From JANPPS01 sp965246835 (GTDB lineage Bacteria > Pseudomonadota > Alphaproteobacteria > Acetobacterales > Acetobacteraceae), in the NCBI GenBank assembly GCA_965246835.1, contig CBDFFQ010000001.1, positions 682,001 to 746,000 on the forward strand: DNA of 64,000 nt, in the 5' to 3' direction. A program made the position numbers and the translations under genes. Positions 1-9,031 of this stretch are shown piece by piece; position 1 is the stretch's first letter; each line of letters begins with the position of its first letter. A model generated the notes under the pieces. It searched no databases. It was not told the origin of the DNA and was given only the letters and a program-made list of their open reading frames with translations.

Positions 1-1819
1 GCTGTACGGCAGCCAGGTTGGCGTGACCGGAATGCCGGAGGCGATGCACTACCTTCTGCATGGGGAGGCCGCCAACGTCATCCCCAACGTGGCGTTCGCG
101 CCGCGATACTACGCGCAGGCGCAGGGCCTGGCGCCGGGGCAGTCGGCGCTGCTGCACTTCATTGCACAGGGCGAGGCCGCGGGCGCGGATTTGTCGGAGG
201 GGTTTCGGTCCGCGCGCTACCGCTCGCGCTACATGAGCTTCGTGTCCGAGACCCGGCCGCTGCGCCACTTCCTCGCCGCCGGGCAGCCCCTCCATATCCC
301 GGCCCCCCTGCCCCGCCCGGCCTATGACGGCCCCGCTGTCGCGACGCTCGTGCTGCTGGCCGATTGCAGCCCGGATCAATGGCGGGAACTGGGCGCCGAT
401 CCCGGCCCGGGCGTGCAGCCCTGCGCCGTCGGCTGGGTGACCGATGCAGCCGGGCCATGGCCCCAGGACGTGCCGGCCCGTGTCGCAGTATTGCTGGAGG
501 GCGCGTGGATGGCCCGCGCCGATCTGCAACGCCTGGCTGCCGCGGCGCTGGAACGGCCGGCGCATCCGCTCGTGATCGACCGCCAGGGTGACGTCGTGCA
601 TGCCGGGTTTGCGGTGCAGGCCGGCCTCGCCACCCCCCGCCATCCTGGCGGCGATCCCCGGCATCCCGACCTCCGCGTGTGGCGAGACGGGCTGGTCACG
701 CCGGGCCCGGCCATCGCGGCGCCGCTGGCGATCATGGCGGCGTGCTGGGGCGCGCCGGACCGCTTCCTGCGCATCTCGGAGGGCAGCCGCTTCGTGCCGG
801 CGGCAGAAGCCATTGCGGAGCATCGTGCGACGCCGGTTCCCTGTGCTGCGCCAGACACGCCGGCGCGGCCCGGGCTGCTGCTGGTCGGTCACGGGATGGA
901 CGATTCCGGGGTGTGGGCGGGGCTTGGTTATGCGGTGACGCTGCTGCCGCTCAACGACATGCTGGCTGCAGCGGAACGGGTGGATGCGTTGGGCGCCCAG
1001 GGCATCAGAGCGATCCAGGCGCCGTTCGCCGCCGATGCCCCGGCCTACCTGGCCGGCGCCGGGGACGATCATGCGGCGGCAATCGTGACGCTCGAGGCCG
1101 GAACCGCCCTGATTTCGGCGCTGCGCGACCGCTGGCCCGGTATCCGCGTGCTGGCGTATGCGGACGGTCTGCGCCACGCCGGCCAGTTCCGCCGGGCAGT
1201 GTCGACCGAGGATCCCGACCTGTTCGAGGCGGCGGTGGCGACACGTGCACAGGAATTCGCCACCGCCGCAGCCGCCGATCTCACGGTGGTCACGATGGCG
1301 GTGGACCGGACGGCGCTGATCGATTCGGGCGGCGTCAGGCACTGCGTGGTGATCGGGCATCCCGTGGTGCCTGGCCCGGCCTACGCGGCCGGGGAGCGCG
1401 GGGGCATATGGCTGGACGACGATCCGGCGTTACGGGACCTGCTTTGGCCCCGGATCGCAGCGGCGCGGCCCGATATCGCGCATGAGCCCCGCCCGGATCG
1501 CGCCCGGATCGCGGTGTCGCTCGGCGTCGAGGAGGATGGGATCGACGCCACTCTGGCCGCCATCGTCGTATCCGGCCTGCCGCTCATCGGCACCACCCTC
1601 GCCGCGGACCGCAGCGGGTTCGGCGCCGGGTGCGTGACCCACGCGGAAACGCGGGAGGCGATGCTGCGGACGGCGCTGACCGTGTATGACGACCTACCGC
1701 GCCTGCAATCCCTCTCGGACCATGCTCGCAAGGTCGCAGCCCAGCTCACGCCGGAGCAGATCGCCTGCGCGTGGCGTCAGGCGCTCAGCCCGGATGCGCC
1801 GCCCGCCACACCTGGGTAA
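1..1819 (+). CDS. Glycosyltransferase-cluster protein, 5'-truncated by window edge
   Basis: The frame is open to base 2, so the gene almost certainly begins upstream of the window; the GTG at 23 falls inside a repeat unit and is not a convincing start. The first ~100 visible residues hold degenerate copies of a ~45-residue repeat (HYLLHGEAAN, LLHFIAQGEAAG, LRHFLAAG) that also occurs in the 886-residue neighbour at 4309-6969. In such proteins these units usually read YLxxYPDVxxxGxxPxxHFxxHGxxEGR. The remaining ~480 residues look like a GT-B fold (GLLLVGHGMDDSG near the middle, a late SGLPLIGT segment) but I see no clear catalytic motif. The 3' end overlaps the convergent gene by about 35 bp. 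A role in surface polysaccharide or glycan assembly is inferred from context. Confidence 0.6.
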   Translation, partial: LYGSQVGVTGMPEAMHYLLHGEAANVIPNVAFAPRYYAQAQGLAPGQSALLHFIAQGEAAGADLSEGFRSARYRSRYMSFVSETRPLRHFLAAGQPLHIPAPLPRPAYDGPAVATLVLLADCSPDQWRELGADPGPGVQPCAVGWVTDAAGPWPQDVPARVAVLLEGAWMARADLQRLAAAALERPAHPLVIDRQGDVVHAGFAVQAGLATPRHPGGDPRHPDLRVWRDGLVTPGPAIAAPLAIMAACWGAPDRFLRISEGSRFVPAAEAIAEHRATPVPCAAPDTPARPGLLLVGHGMDDSGVWAGLGYAVTLLPLNDMLAAAERVDALGAQGIRAIQAPFAADAPAYLAGAGDDHAAAIVTLEAGTALISALRDRWPGIRVLAYADGLRHAGQFRRAVSTEDPDLFEAAVATRAQEFATAAAADLTVVTMAVDRTALIDSGGVRHCVVIGHPVVPGPAYAAGERGGIWLDDDPALRDLLWPRIAAARPDIAHEPRPDRARIAVSLGVEEDGIDATLAAIVVSGLPLIGTTLAADRSGFGAGCVTHAETREAMLRTALTVYDDLPRLQSLSDHARKVAAQLTPEQIACAWRQALSPDAPPATPG

Positions 1820-3017
1820 ACAGCGCCATCGCGAACGGGTCGAACTGGAACCCGGCCGCCCGGAGCCGCGCCTTGCGCGACACATGCGCCCGCAGTGTCG
1901 GCGAGTGCGCCAGCCGGATCACCGCCCGCGCCATCTCGGCCGGGTCATGGCGCGGATAGAGCAGGCCGGTCTGCCCGTCTTCCACGATCTCCGGATTGCC
2001 CCCGGCGTCGGAGGCGACCGTCGGGATCCCCGCCTGCAACGCGAGGATCAGCGTGAGCGAGAACGGCTCGTGCAACGACGGGAACAGATAGATGTCGTGC
2101 GCCTGGAACAGGTCGAACAACTGGCCCGGCGCGATCTGTGGCTGGAAGATGACGCGCGCCCCCATCCCGGCCGCCGCGATCTGCGCGTGCAGCCGGGCGA
2201 GGTAGGCGGTCTCCTGCCCGTCCCCCAGGATCGTGAGCGTCACATCGTGATCCGGGCAGGCGGCGACGATCGCCGGCAGCGCATCGACCGCGATATGCGG
2301 GCCCTTCGCGTCCACCACCCGCCCGGCGAACAGCAGGTTCAGCCGCCGGGGCCGCGTGGGCACCAGCCGATCCACGTAGCGGGAGAGCGGGAGGCGCGGG
2401 ATATGGACCCCGTTATGCACCACGATCTCCTCCCGGAACCGGATGGAGGCGCGTTCATAAAGGCGCTGCATGAAGGCGGCGCCGAAGATCGAGATGACCG
2501 GGATGCGCCGCACCGGGCGCGCCGGGTCTTCCAGCACGGCATAGGCCTCGCCGCCATGGACGCAGCGCTGGAAGAAGCGGGTATTCAGCTCCGGGTCCAG
2601 CATCGCCAGCAGCCAGGTATCGGTCAGGAAATACAGAACCGGGGCCGAGCCGATCCGGTTCACCTGCTCGATGAACTCGTGATCCAGGAATGACAGGTTC
2701 CAGGCGAACACGGCATCGGGCTGGAACTTCGCCAGCCGCGCCTCGAGCGCGCGGGCGTTGCGGAGCGCCATCTCCCGGCGCTGCTTCGGTGTGGCGGCGA
2801 AGGGCTGGTAGATGTTGCCGGGCGTCGCAAACGCCTGCAGCGAACGGTCCACCGGATGCGGCTCAGCCCCTTCCGGCAGGCGGCCGCCATAGGCGCTCGT
2901 CAGCACCTCCACCTCGGCGCCGATGCGGGTGAACGCCGCCGCCACGTCGGCACATAGCTGCTCGTAACCGCCGATCACGTTGGGCGGGAAAAAGTTGCTG
3001 ATGAACAGGACCTTCAC
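1785..3017 (-). CDS. Glycosyltransferase family 4 (GT-B)
   Basis: A 410-residue GT4 protein that probably transfers a sugar from a nucleotide-sugar donor onto a surface glycan. The N-terminal acceptor domain opens with MKVLFISNFFPPNVIGGYEQ, the usual first strand plus glycine-rich loop. The donor domain carries LLFAGRVVDAKGPHIAVDA and, near residue 314, SLHEPFSLTLILALQAGIPT with DAGGNPEIV following. The first Glu of the EX7E donor motif is present (HEPF) but the second position is Leu rather than Glu, so catalysis may be altered. The GTG start overlaps the stop of the upstream GT2 gene by 4 bp (GTGA), indicating translational coupling in a three-gene leftward operon. Confidence 0.85.
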   Translation of the reverse strand: MKVLFISNFFPPNVIGGYEQLCADVAAAFTRIGAEVEVLTSAYGGRLPEGAEPHPVDRSLQAFATPGNIYQPFAATPKQRREMALRNARALEARLAKFQPDAVFAWNLSFLDHEFIEQVNRIGSAPVLYFLTDTWLLAMLDPELNTRFFQRCVHGGEAYAVLEDPARPVRRIPVISIFGAAFMQRLYERASIRFREEIVVHNGVHIPRLPLSRYVDRLVPTRPRRLNLLFAGRVVDAKGPHIAVDALPAIVAACPDHDVTLTILGDGQETAYLARLHAQIAAAGMGARVIFQPQIAPGQLFDLFQAHDIYLFPSLHEPFSLTLILALQAGIPTVASDAGGNPEIVEDGQTGLLYPRHDPAEMARAVIRLAHSPTLRAHVSRKARLRAAGFQFDPFAMALFTQVWRAAHPG

Positions 3018-4312
3018 GATGCGTCCTTTTCCAGCGCGGCGCGGGTCGCGGGGTCGGCCATCATTTGTGCGAGGGGCGCCCGCTCGCTAGCGGCCTCGAA
3101 CAGTGCGGCGAAGCGGGTCAGCAAGCGCGTGAGGCCGTGCCGCTTGGCCACCGCGCGCACCGCTGCGGCGAACGCCTTGGTCGTCATGCCCTGCAACAAC
3201 CCCGGTGTGGGCCGCACAAGGCTCGCGGCCAGCAGGTAGCCCCATTCGACGCGCACGCGATGATGCGCCTCCCCGATCGTGTTGGTGGCGTGGGTGCGAT
3301 ACGAGATCAACTTCTTCTCCAGCACATGGATGCGGCGCCCGTGGCGCAGGGTGCGGAGAAAGAAATCGAGGTCATGGGCATAGCGCAAATCGTCGAAATA
3401 GCCGATCTGCTGGAACAGGCTGCGCCGTGCCACGAGGTTGGACGTGGTCATGGCGAAGTTGGCCTCCATCAGGCTCAGCGCCATGTGCCCGCTCCGTTCG
3501 AACAAAGCGCGGGCGCCGTCATGCCACTCGTTGCGGCGGGGCGCCCCGGCACCGTCGATGAAGTCGAGCCCGGTGAAGCACGCCGCAGCACCCGTTTCGT
3601 CCAGCGCCGCCATGCAGCGTTCCAGCCGCTCCGGATGGAACTGGTCATCCGAGTTCAGGATCGCGACGGTGCCAGATGTCGCGCGGTGCAGCCCGGCGTT
3701 GATCGTGTTGTGCGCGCCCCGGTTCGGATGCCGCCACAGGATCACGCCGTCCTCCCCGGACGCAGCCGCCTCCGCCGCCTCGAACGACCCGTCGGTCGAG
3801 CCGTCATCGATCACGATGATCTCGGCGGGGCGCAGCGTTTGGCGGAACACGCTCTCGAGCGCCGGGCCGATATAGCGGGCGTGATTATACAGCGGGATCA
3901 CGACCGAGACGTCCCCCGTCACCGCAGGCCGCCGGCGGGCGCGCACCAGGCCGGGCGCCACGGCCACGGCATCGAGCCCGGCCCGGTCCAGCGCCGCTTC
4001 CGCACCGGCGCCGACCACGAACAGTTCGCCCCCGGAGCCCAGCATCGGCACCAGGCGGGCCATTTGGGCCTCGGGCGTGACGACGGCGCGGTCCAGGCCC
4101 GGCGCCGGCTCCGTCACCACATGGCGGAACCGGCCCCGCAAGGCATGCGCCAAGCCCGGGGAGGCCATGACGCGGGACAGCACACCGAGCGGATGCTGCG
4201 TATCGAGGACATGCAGCGCCCCCTGCGCCACGGGATCGAGGGCGCATTGCGGGCAGATGCCCCCCTGCAGCCCCGGCGCCCCGGCGCAGCACGCGCAGCG
4301 CGCCGCACTCAT
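3014..4312 (-). CDS. Glycosyltransferase family 2 with N-terminal zinc-ribbon-like segment
   Basis: 432 residues. Cysteines 6, 8, 9, 20 and 23 (CACC and CPQC) form a small zinc-ribbon-like head, followed by a ~100-residue linker with FVVGAGAEAALDRAG that recalls a nucleotide-binding strand-loop-helix. The GT-A domain begins near residue 134 with VSVVIPLYNHARYIGPAL, continues with IIVIDDGSTDGS (about 165-176) and has the metal-binding acidic motif LNSDDQFHPERL (about 219-230). Late AHDLDFFLRTL fits the catalytic base region. The ATG start overlaps the upstream stop by 4 bp (ATGA). The enzyme probably adds a sugar in glycan biosynthesis; the substrate cannot be read from sequence. Confidence 0.87.
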   Translation of the reverse strand: MSAARCACCAGAPGLQGGICPQCALDPVAQGALHVLDTQHPLGVLSRVMASPGLAHALRGRFRHVVTEPAPGLDRAVVTPEAQMARLVPMLGSGGELFVVGAGAEAALDRAGLDAVAVAPGLVRARRRPAVTGDVSVVIPLYNHARYIGPALESVFRQTLRPAEIIVIDDGSTDGSFEAAEAAASGEDGVILWRHPNRGAHNTINAGLHRATSGTVAILNSDDQFHPERLERCMAALDETGAAACFTGLDFIDGAGAPRRNEWHDGARALFERSGHMALSLMEANFAMTTSNLVARRSLFQQIGYFDDLRYAHDLDFFLRTLRHGRRIHVLEKKLISYRTHATNTIGEAHHRVRVEWGYLLAASLVRPTPGLLQGMTTKAFAAAVRAVAKRHGLTRLLTRFAALFEAASERAPLAQMMADPATRAALEKDAS

Positions 4313-6969
4313 GGGAATGTCACGCCGGCCTTGCGCAGCAGCGCCTCGATCTGTCCACGCACCGTCTGGGACGAAAGCCGCCGCTCGACGAAGGCCAGGC
4401 CCGCTTCCGACAGGCGGTGCCAGGCCGCCGGATCGGTGTAGAGCCGCAGCACGGCCTCGGCATACGCAGCCGGGTCATCGGCGACCAGCACGCCCTCCTC
4501 CGGGCCGAGGCCCATGCCCTCCACCGCCACCCCGGTCGCGACGCAGGGGATGCCGTAGCTGAGACTGGAGGCGACCTTGCCCTTGATCCCCGCCCCGGTC
4601 CTGAGCGGCGCCACCGATACCCGGCACCGCGCCAGACTGGTCGCGAGGTCCGGCACGAAGCCGTCGATCACCACGCCGTTGCCGCGCAACGACAGCACCT
4701 CCGGCACCACGTCGCTGCCCATGATGCGGAACTGCGTGCCGGGCGGCAGGCGCGGGCGCAGCAACGGCCAGATGCGGGCCACGAAGAAGCACACGGCGTC
4801 CCGGTTCGGCTCGTGCTTGAAGCTGCCGATGAAGCCGATGTCGCGCGTCTCGGCGAAATCGGCCTGCCGGCCCTGGGCGTCGATCACCAGGGGGATCACC
4901 TCGACCCAGGCATCCGGCGCCTCGGTGGCGAGCACGCTGCGTTCGAATTCGCTGACGACGATCGTGCAATCGGCCTGGCGGATCGCATCGAGCTCCACGA
5001 GCCGCGTGGCCTCTGCCGCAGCCAGGCTGGCCGGGCCGGTCGCGTTATGGACCGCCAAGCGCCGCTCCCGCAGGAAATGCAGGTCGATCGTTTGGAGGAT
5101 GACGCGGGCCTCGGGGAAAAACGGCTTCAGCACGCGCAGGTATTCGGCGGCCGCGGGGGCGCGGAACAGCAGCAATGCATCGTAGGTGCCGGCCCGCTCC
5201 TTCGCGAGCTCCCATAGGTTGCCGTAGACCGGCGCCCGGATGCACTCGACGCCCATCCGCTCCAGCGCCTCGCTCGCGCCGGGCACGCCGCCGGGCTCCA
5301 GGACGGCGACGAACGTCACGGCGAAGCCGAGTTCCAGCAGGATCTCCATATAGCGATAGGTCACGACCGAGCCCGCATCGCGGTCCGGTTGCGGCGTCAC
5401 ATGCTCGACAACCAGGATGCGCGGCCGGGCGCTGCGAAGCCACGGCACCGGTGCCGCACGGTCCGCCGGGATGCCCTCCCGCTCCGGCCCAGCGCCGAAC
5501 AGCACCGCCTCCGCCAGGCCCTGGTACCGCACGGCCTGGCCGCGGCCGCGGATGCGCGTGGCGAGGCCGGCAATCGCATCCAGGGGCGGACCTGCATCGG
5601 TCAGCATATCGAGGTGTTCGGCCCGGACCAGCACGCAGGCCGGGTCGGGTGCACCCACGTCGCGGGCGTGGCGATAGGCGGGGTGGCGCGGGCTCTGTCC
5701 CAGCCCGGCGGCGGCCAGGGCGCCATCGCTCCCCCGATCGAGCCCGGCACTCACCAGCTCACCATACGTATTCAAAACCCGCGGCCCCGCCATGCCAACG
5801 CCCGGATGGGATCGCATCGTGGCCAGCAGTTCCGGCACCGCGTCGGGCGCCAGCTCGACCTCGGCCGACAGCAACAGCACCAGGGGCGCCGTGACGTGCG
5901 CCGCCGCGTCCTGCATCGCCGCCGCCCAGCCGATGCGCCGCTCATGCCGGAGCACGCGCACACCCTGCCAGCGCCGGGCACCGAGCGGCAGGAGATCGTG
6001 GGAGGCGTCGTCGATCACGATCACCTCCATCCGCCCCGCGAACCGCCCCTGCCCCAGCGCGCGCAGGCAGGCATAGGCGGCACTGAACTGGTCGGCGGCA
6101 TAGACGATGACGGAGATCTCGGCCTCGCCGGCCGTATCGAACCAGAGCCGGTCCAGGCTGGCGGCGAAGTGCTCGACCCCGTCGGCATAGGCCTGGACGG
6201 CACTCCAGCGATCGGTGGGGTCGGCAGGGGGGGCGAAGCCGGCCGGGTCGAAGCTGGCGGTCGGCAGGCGGCCTTCCAGCGCGCCGTGGGTGATGAAATG
6301 CGCGAACGGGTCCTGGTCCTGGATGTCGGGATAGCGCCGCACATAGAAGGCGGCGTCGAACAGGGAGGACGGCCCCACCCCTTCCCGCCAGCCGGCATGG
6401 CAGTGATACAGCACCGGGTTGATGCCCGAGGCCGCAACGATTGGGTGCGCCGCCAAGTAGTCGGCCACGGAGAACAGCCGGTTGAACTGCCGCTGCTCGG
6501 CCCAGCCATGCTCCATGAAATGCTGGAACGGGTCCATCCCGTGTGCTGCGACGTCGGGATACAAGCGGAGGTAGAGGGCCGCATCGAACAAGGGCCGCGC
6601 GATCTCCGCATCGTGCGGGACGGCGTCCCACAATTGGCGTAGCGCGGCGCCACCGGTCTGGACCAGGCGGGCGCCCTGCCGGCGGTAAGCCTCGGTCCGC
6701 ACGCGCCGCAGGGCTGCGTCCGGGGCCGGTGCCCGCTCGGGCGGAGCGATGCGGCGTGCCGGCTGCGAAGCAGGCTGGGGGAGCGGGTTCGCTGGCGCTT
6801 GCAACGCCTCGAGCCGTGCCTCGATCCGGTCCAGTTGTTCGGCCAGGTCTGCCTGCGGCCTGGGGCGCAGGCTCTCCAACTCGGCCTCGAACCGGGCTAG
6901 TAGCTGCTCCTGTTCCCATAGGAGGCCCTCGAGGGCGGGTTCGGCGGGAATGGGGTGGCGGCGCGTCAT
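4309..6969 (-). CDS. Bifunctional-architecture glycosyltransferase (repeat + GT2-like + GT4)
   Basis: 886 residues. Order: a charged, probably coiled-coil N-terminus (residues ~8-60, rich in Glu/Leu/Arg); three units of a ~45-residue repeat (RPLFDAALYLRLYPDVAAHG, LFDAAFYVRRYPDI) at ~120-245; a GT2-like domain at ~285-480 with ISVIVYAADQFSAAYACLRA and EVIVIDDASHD; and a GT4-type domain at ~520-880 with ILVVEHVTPQPDRDAG, GFIGSFKHEPNRDAV, and APLRTGAGIKGKVASSLSYG. In the GT2-like part the expected acidic metal motif is replaced by LLLSAEVEL, so that half may be inactive. It is the first gene of the leftward operon, with 190 bp upstream before holC. The repeat family is shared with the truncated gene at the left edge. 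Confidence 0.82.
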   Translation of the reverse strand: MTRRHPIPAEPALEGLLWEQEQLLARFEAELESLRPRPQADLAEQLDRIEARLEALQAPANPLPQPASQPARRIAPPERAPAPDAALRRVRTEAYRRQGARLVQTGGAALRQLWDAVPHDAEIARPLFDAALYLRLYPDVAAHGMDPFQHFMEHGWAEQRQFNRLFSVADYLAAHPIVAASGINPVLYHCHAGWREGVGPSSLFDAAFYVRRYPDIQDQDPFAHFITHGALEGRLPTASFDPAGFAPPADPTDRWSAVQAYADGVEHFAASLDRLWFDTAGEAEISVIVYAADQFSAAYACLRALGQGRFAGRMEVIVIDDASHDLLPLGARRWQGVRVLRHERRIGWAAAMQDAAAHVTAPLVLLLSAEVELAPDAVPELLATMRSHPGVGMAGPRVLNTYGELVSAGLDRGSDGALAAAGLGQSPRHPAYRHARDVGAPDPACVLVRAEHLDMLTDAGPPLDAIAGLATRIRGRGQAVRYQGLAEAVLFGAGPEREGIPADRAAPVPWLRSARPRILVVEHVTPQPDRDAGSVVTYRYMEILLELGFAVTFVAVLEPGGVPGASEALERMGVECIRAPVYGNLWELAKERAGTYDALLLFRAPAAAEYLRVLKPFFPEARVILQTIDLHFLRERRLAVHNATGPASLAAAEATRLVELDAIRQADCTIVVSEFERSVLATEAPDAWVEVIPLVIDAQGRQADFAETRDIGFIGSFKHEPNRDAVCFFVARIWPLLRPRLPPGTQFRIMGSDVVPEVLSLRGNGVVIDGFVPDLATSLARCRVSVAPLRTGAGIKGKVASSLSYGIPCVATGVAVEGMGLGPEEGVLVADDPAAYAEAVLRLYTDPAAWHRLSEAGLAFVERRLSSQTVRGQIEALLRKAGVTFP

Positions 6970-7159
6970 CGATTGTGCGTCTAACCGGCGCGGACGGTGA
7001 TGCAGGTCGCCCGCTTCGGTGTCCGGGGCCGGTCGTTTGTCATGTAGCCAGGGTCCAGTATCGTACCAGCATGTGCCGGGCAGAGCGCCGGCCTTACGGG
7101 AATATGCCTCCCTTGAGATGGCGGAGCAATTGCATACTCAACCGCCGCGCGAACTGAGC

Positions 7160-7600
7160 CTAGCCCCGCTTGACCCAGCCAGCCTCGCCTTGCTGCCAAT
7201 AGGCCAGGCTGTGCCCGGCGGCTTTCGCCGCGCTCCAGCGGGCGCGGGCGGCCTCGACCGCAGCCGCGTCGGTGCCGTCGAACAGGTCGAAGATGCGCCG
7301 CCAGTCTCCCGGATGGTCCGTGCCATCGAGCCGGAACAGGAACCCGGCCCCATTCGGGTTCTCGTCCATCGCCGTGATCCAGATCGGCTGCAGCGCCGCA
7401 TGCCCGGTGCGCGCCGTGCCATGCGGCAGCCAATCCGGTGTCGCGCAGGCCCAGAGTGCCGCATCCAGCGCCGCCACCCGCTCCTCCGACCCGACCCGCA
7501 CCAGCGCACGCTCACCGGCCGCGAGCGTCCGCCCCAGCAGCGCCGGCAGCGCCGCATCCGGCCCGGTGCGCGTCAGGTGGTAGAAGCCGATCTCGGTCAC
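7160..7600 (-). CDS. holC: DNA polymerase III subunit chi
   Basis: 146 residues, close to the 147 of the E. coli protein. Chi links the clamp loader to single-strand binding protein at the replication fork. Recognisable features are the start VTEIGFYHLTRTGPDAALP, VRVGSEERVAALDAALW, ATPDWLPHG, and PIWITAMDENPNGAGFLF followed by RIFDLFDGTDAAAVEAAR. The reading frame is open further upstream to 7942, but that part overlaps the aminopeptidase gene on the same strand. I chose the GTG at 7600, 10 bp after the aminopeptidase stop, because it gives the family N-terminus. A pepA-holC pairing is common in proteobacteria, so co-transcription is likely. Confidence 0.85.
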   Translation of the reverse strand: MTEIGFYHLTRTGPDAALPALLGRTLAAGERALVRVGSEERVAALDAALWACATPDWLPHGTARTGHAALQPIWITAMDENPNGAGFLFRLDGTDHPGDWRRIFDLFDGTDAAAVEAARARWSAAKAAGHSLAYWQQGEAGWVKRG

Positions 7601-7610
7601 CGCGTGGACC

Positions 7611-9014
7611 TCATTCGAAGTGCGCGGCCACGAGCCTGTCCAGCAGGCGCACGCCGAATCCGGTGGCGCCCGCGCCGTGCCGGTCCGGATCGAGCCACGG
7701 CCCGGTCTCCCGCTGCTCCATGCCCGCGATGTCCAGGTGCGCCCAGGGCACCGGCCCCACGAACTCCCGCAGGAAAGCGGCCGCGATGCAGGCATCGGGC
7801 TGGCGGGGGCCGGTGCCGCAGTGGCGGAGGTCGGCGATGTCCGACTCCAGCGCCGCCTTGTGCGCCTCCCCGATCGGCATGGGCCACACTGGCTCACCCA
7901 CCGCCCTCCCAGCCGCGACCAGCCCGTCCCGCAACGCGTCATCCGTGCCGAACAGCCCGGCCATGCCGTGCCCCAGCGCCGTCACGATCGAGCCGGTGAG
8001 CGTGGCGAGGTCGATCATCGCCCGCGGCTCGAGGTTGGTGACCGCCCAGCCCAGCGCGTCCGCCAGCACCAGGCGCCCCTCGGCGTCGGTGTCGATCACC
8101 TCGATGGTGGTGCCGTTCTGCGCCCGCAGCACGTCCCCGGGGCGGTAGGAATTGGCCCCCAGCGCGTTCTCCGCCAGCGCCAGCACCGCCGTGACCGGGG
8201 CCGGGGAGCGGCGCAGCGCCAGGGCCAGCATCGCCCCGGCGCAGGCGGCGGCGCCCGCCATGTCCGCCCGCATGTCCCACATGCCGGCCCCGGGCTTCAC
8301 GCAGACGCCGCCGGTATCGAAGGTGATGCCCTTGCCCACGAACACGACGGGCGCGCGGACGCCCACGCCGGGCCAGCGCAACACGGCCAGGGCCGGAGGG
8401 TTCACGGACCCCTGCCCCACCGCCAGCAACGCGCCGCAGCCTTCACGCTCGAGCCGGGCTGCGTCCAGGATCTCGACATGCACACCTTCCCGTTCCAGGC
8501 GCGCGAGCCGGGCGGCGAAGCCTTGCGGGGTCAGCACGTTGCCAGGCTCGGTCACGAGGTCACGGGCGAACAGCACGCCCCGCACCGCGGCATGGAGGGG
8601 CGCCCAGGCGGCCTCGGCAGCGGCGGGATCGGTGACCCGGACGTCTAGCTGCCGGAGGCGGCGGCGCGCCGGGTCCGGCTGGGTGCGGAGCCGGTCGAAC
8701 TGCCAGGCGCGAAGGCAGGCGCCGGCCGCGAAGGAGGCCGCCTGGTCTGCCGTCAGAGCGCGGGCATCGAGCGCCAGGTGGTCCGTCAGCGGCAACCGTG
8801 CGACGGCCAGCGCACCCGCCGCCTCGAAGTCCGGTGCGGCGCCCAACCCGAGCAGCAGCGTGCGGCGGCGCCGGCCCGGGATGTCCGCGACCTCACCCGC
8901 CGCCCCAGTGAACCCCGCGGTCCCGGCCCGTTTCGGCGTCGGCGGCGCCTGACCCGGCGATAGCGGCACCGCGCGCACCGGGGCGTCGCTGCGCCGGACG
9001 AACTGGATTTTCAC
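7611..9014 (-). CDS. M17 family leucyl aminopeptidase (paralogue 1)
   Basis: 467 residues, slightly short for cytosol aminopeptidase. M17 enzymes remove N-terminal residues from peptides using two divalent metals. The catalytic core is intact: VGKGITFDTGGVCVKPG supplies the metal-binding Lys and Asp, MRADMAGAAAC follows, and DTDAEGRLVLADAL contains the M17 signature with its Glu ligand and Arg. The C-terminal ATLTGSIVTALGHGMAGLF and HLDIAGMEQRETGPWL are also typical. The start is GTG (9014). It lies 17 bp downstream of the second M17 gene on the same strand and 10 bp before holC, so the three appear to form one operon. It is clearly diverged from its neighbour and may have different peptide specificity. 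Confidence 0.9.
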   Translation of the reverse strand: MKIQFVRRSDAPVRAVPLSPGQAPPTPKRAGTAGFTGAAGEVADIPGRRRRTLLLGLGAAPDFEAAGALAVARLPLTDHLALDARALTADQAASFAAGACLRAWQFDRLRTQPDPARRRLRQLDVRVTDPAAAEAAWAPLHAAVRGVLFARDLVTEPGNVLTPQGFAARLARLEREGVHVEILDAARLEREGCGALLAVGQGSVNPPALAVLRWPGVGVRAPVVFVGKGITFDTGGVCVKPGAGMWDMRADMAGAAACAGAMLALALRRSPAPVTAVLALAENALGANSYRPGDVLRAQNGTTIEVIDTDAEGRLVLADALGWAVTNLEPRAMIDLATLTGSIVTALGHGMAGLFGTDDALRDGLVAAGRAVGEPVWPMPIGEAHKAALESDIADLRHCGTGPRQPDACIAAAFLREFVGPVPWAHLDIAGMEQRETGPWLDPDRHGAGATGFGVRLLDRLVAAHFE

Positions 9015-9031
9015 CTCGGGCTCCCGTAACC

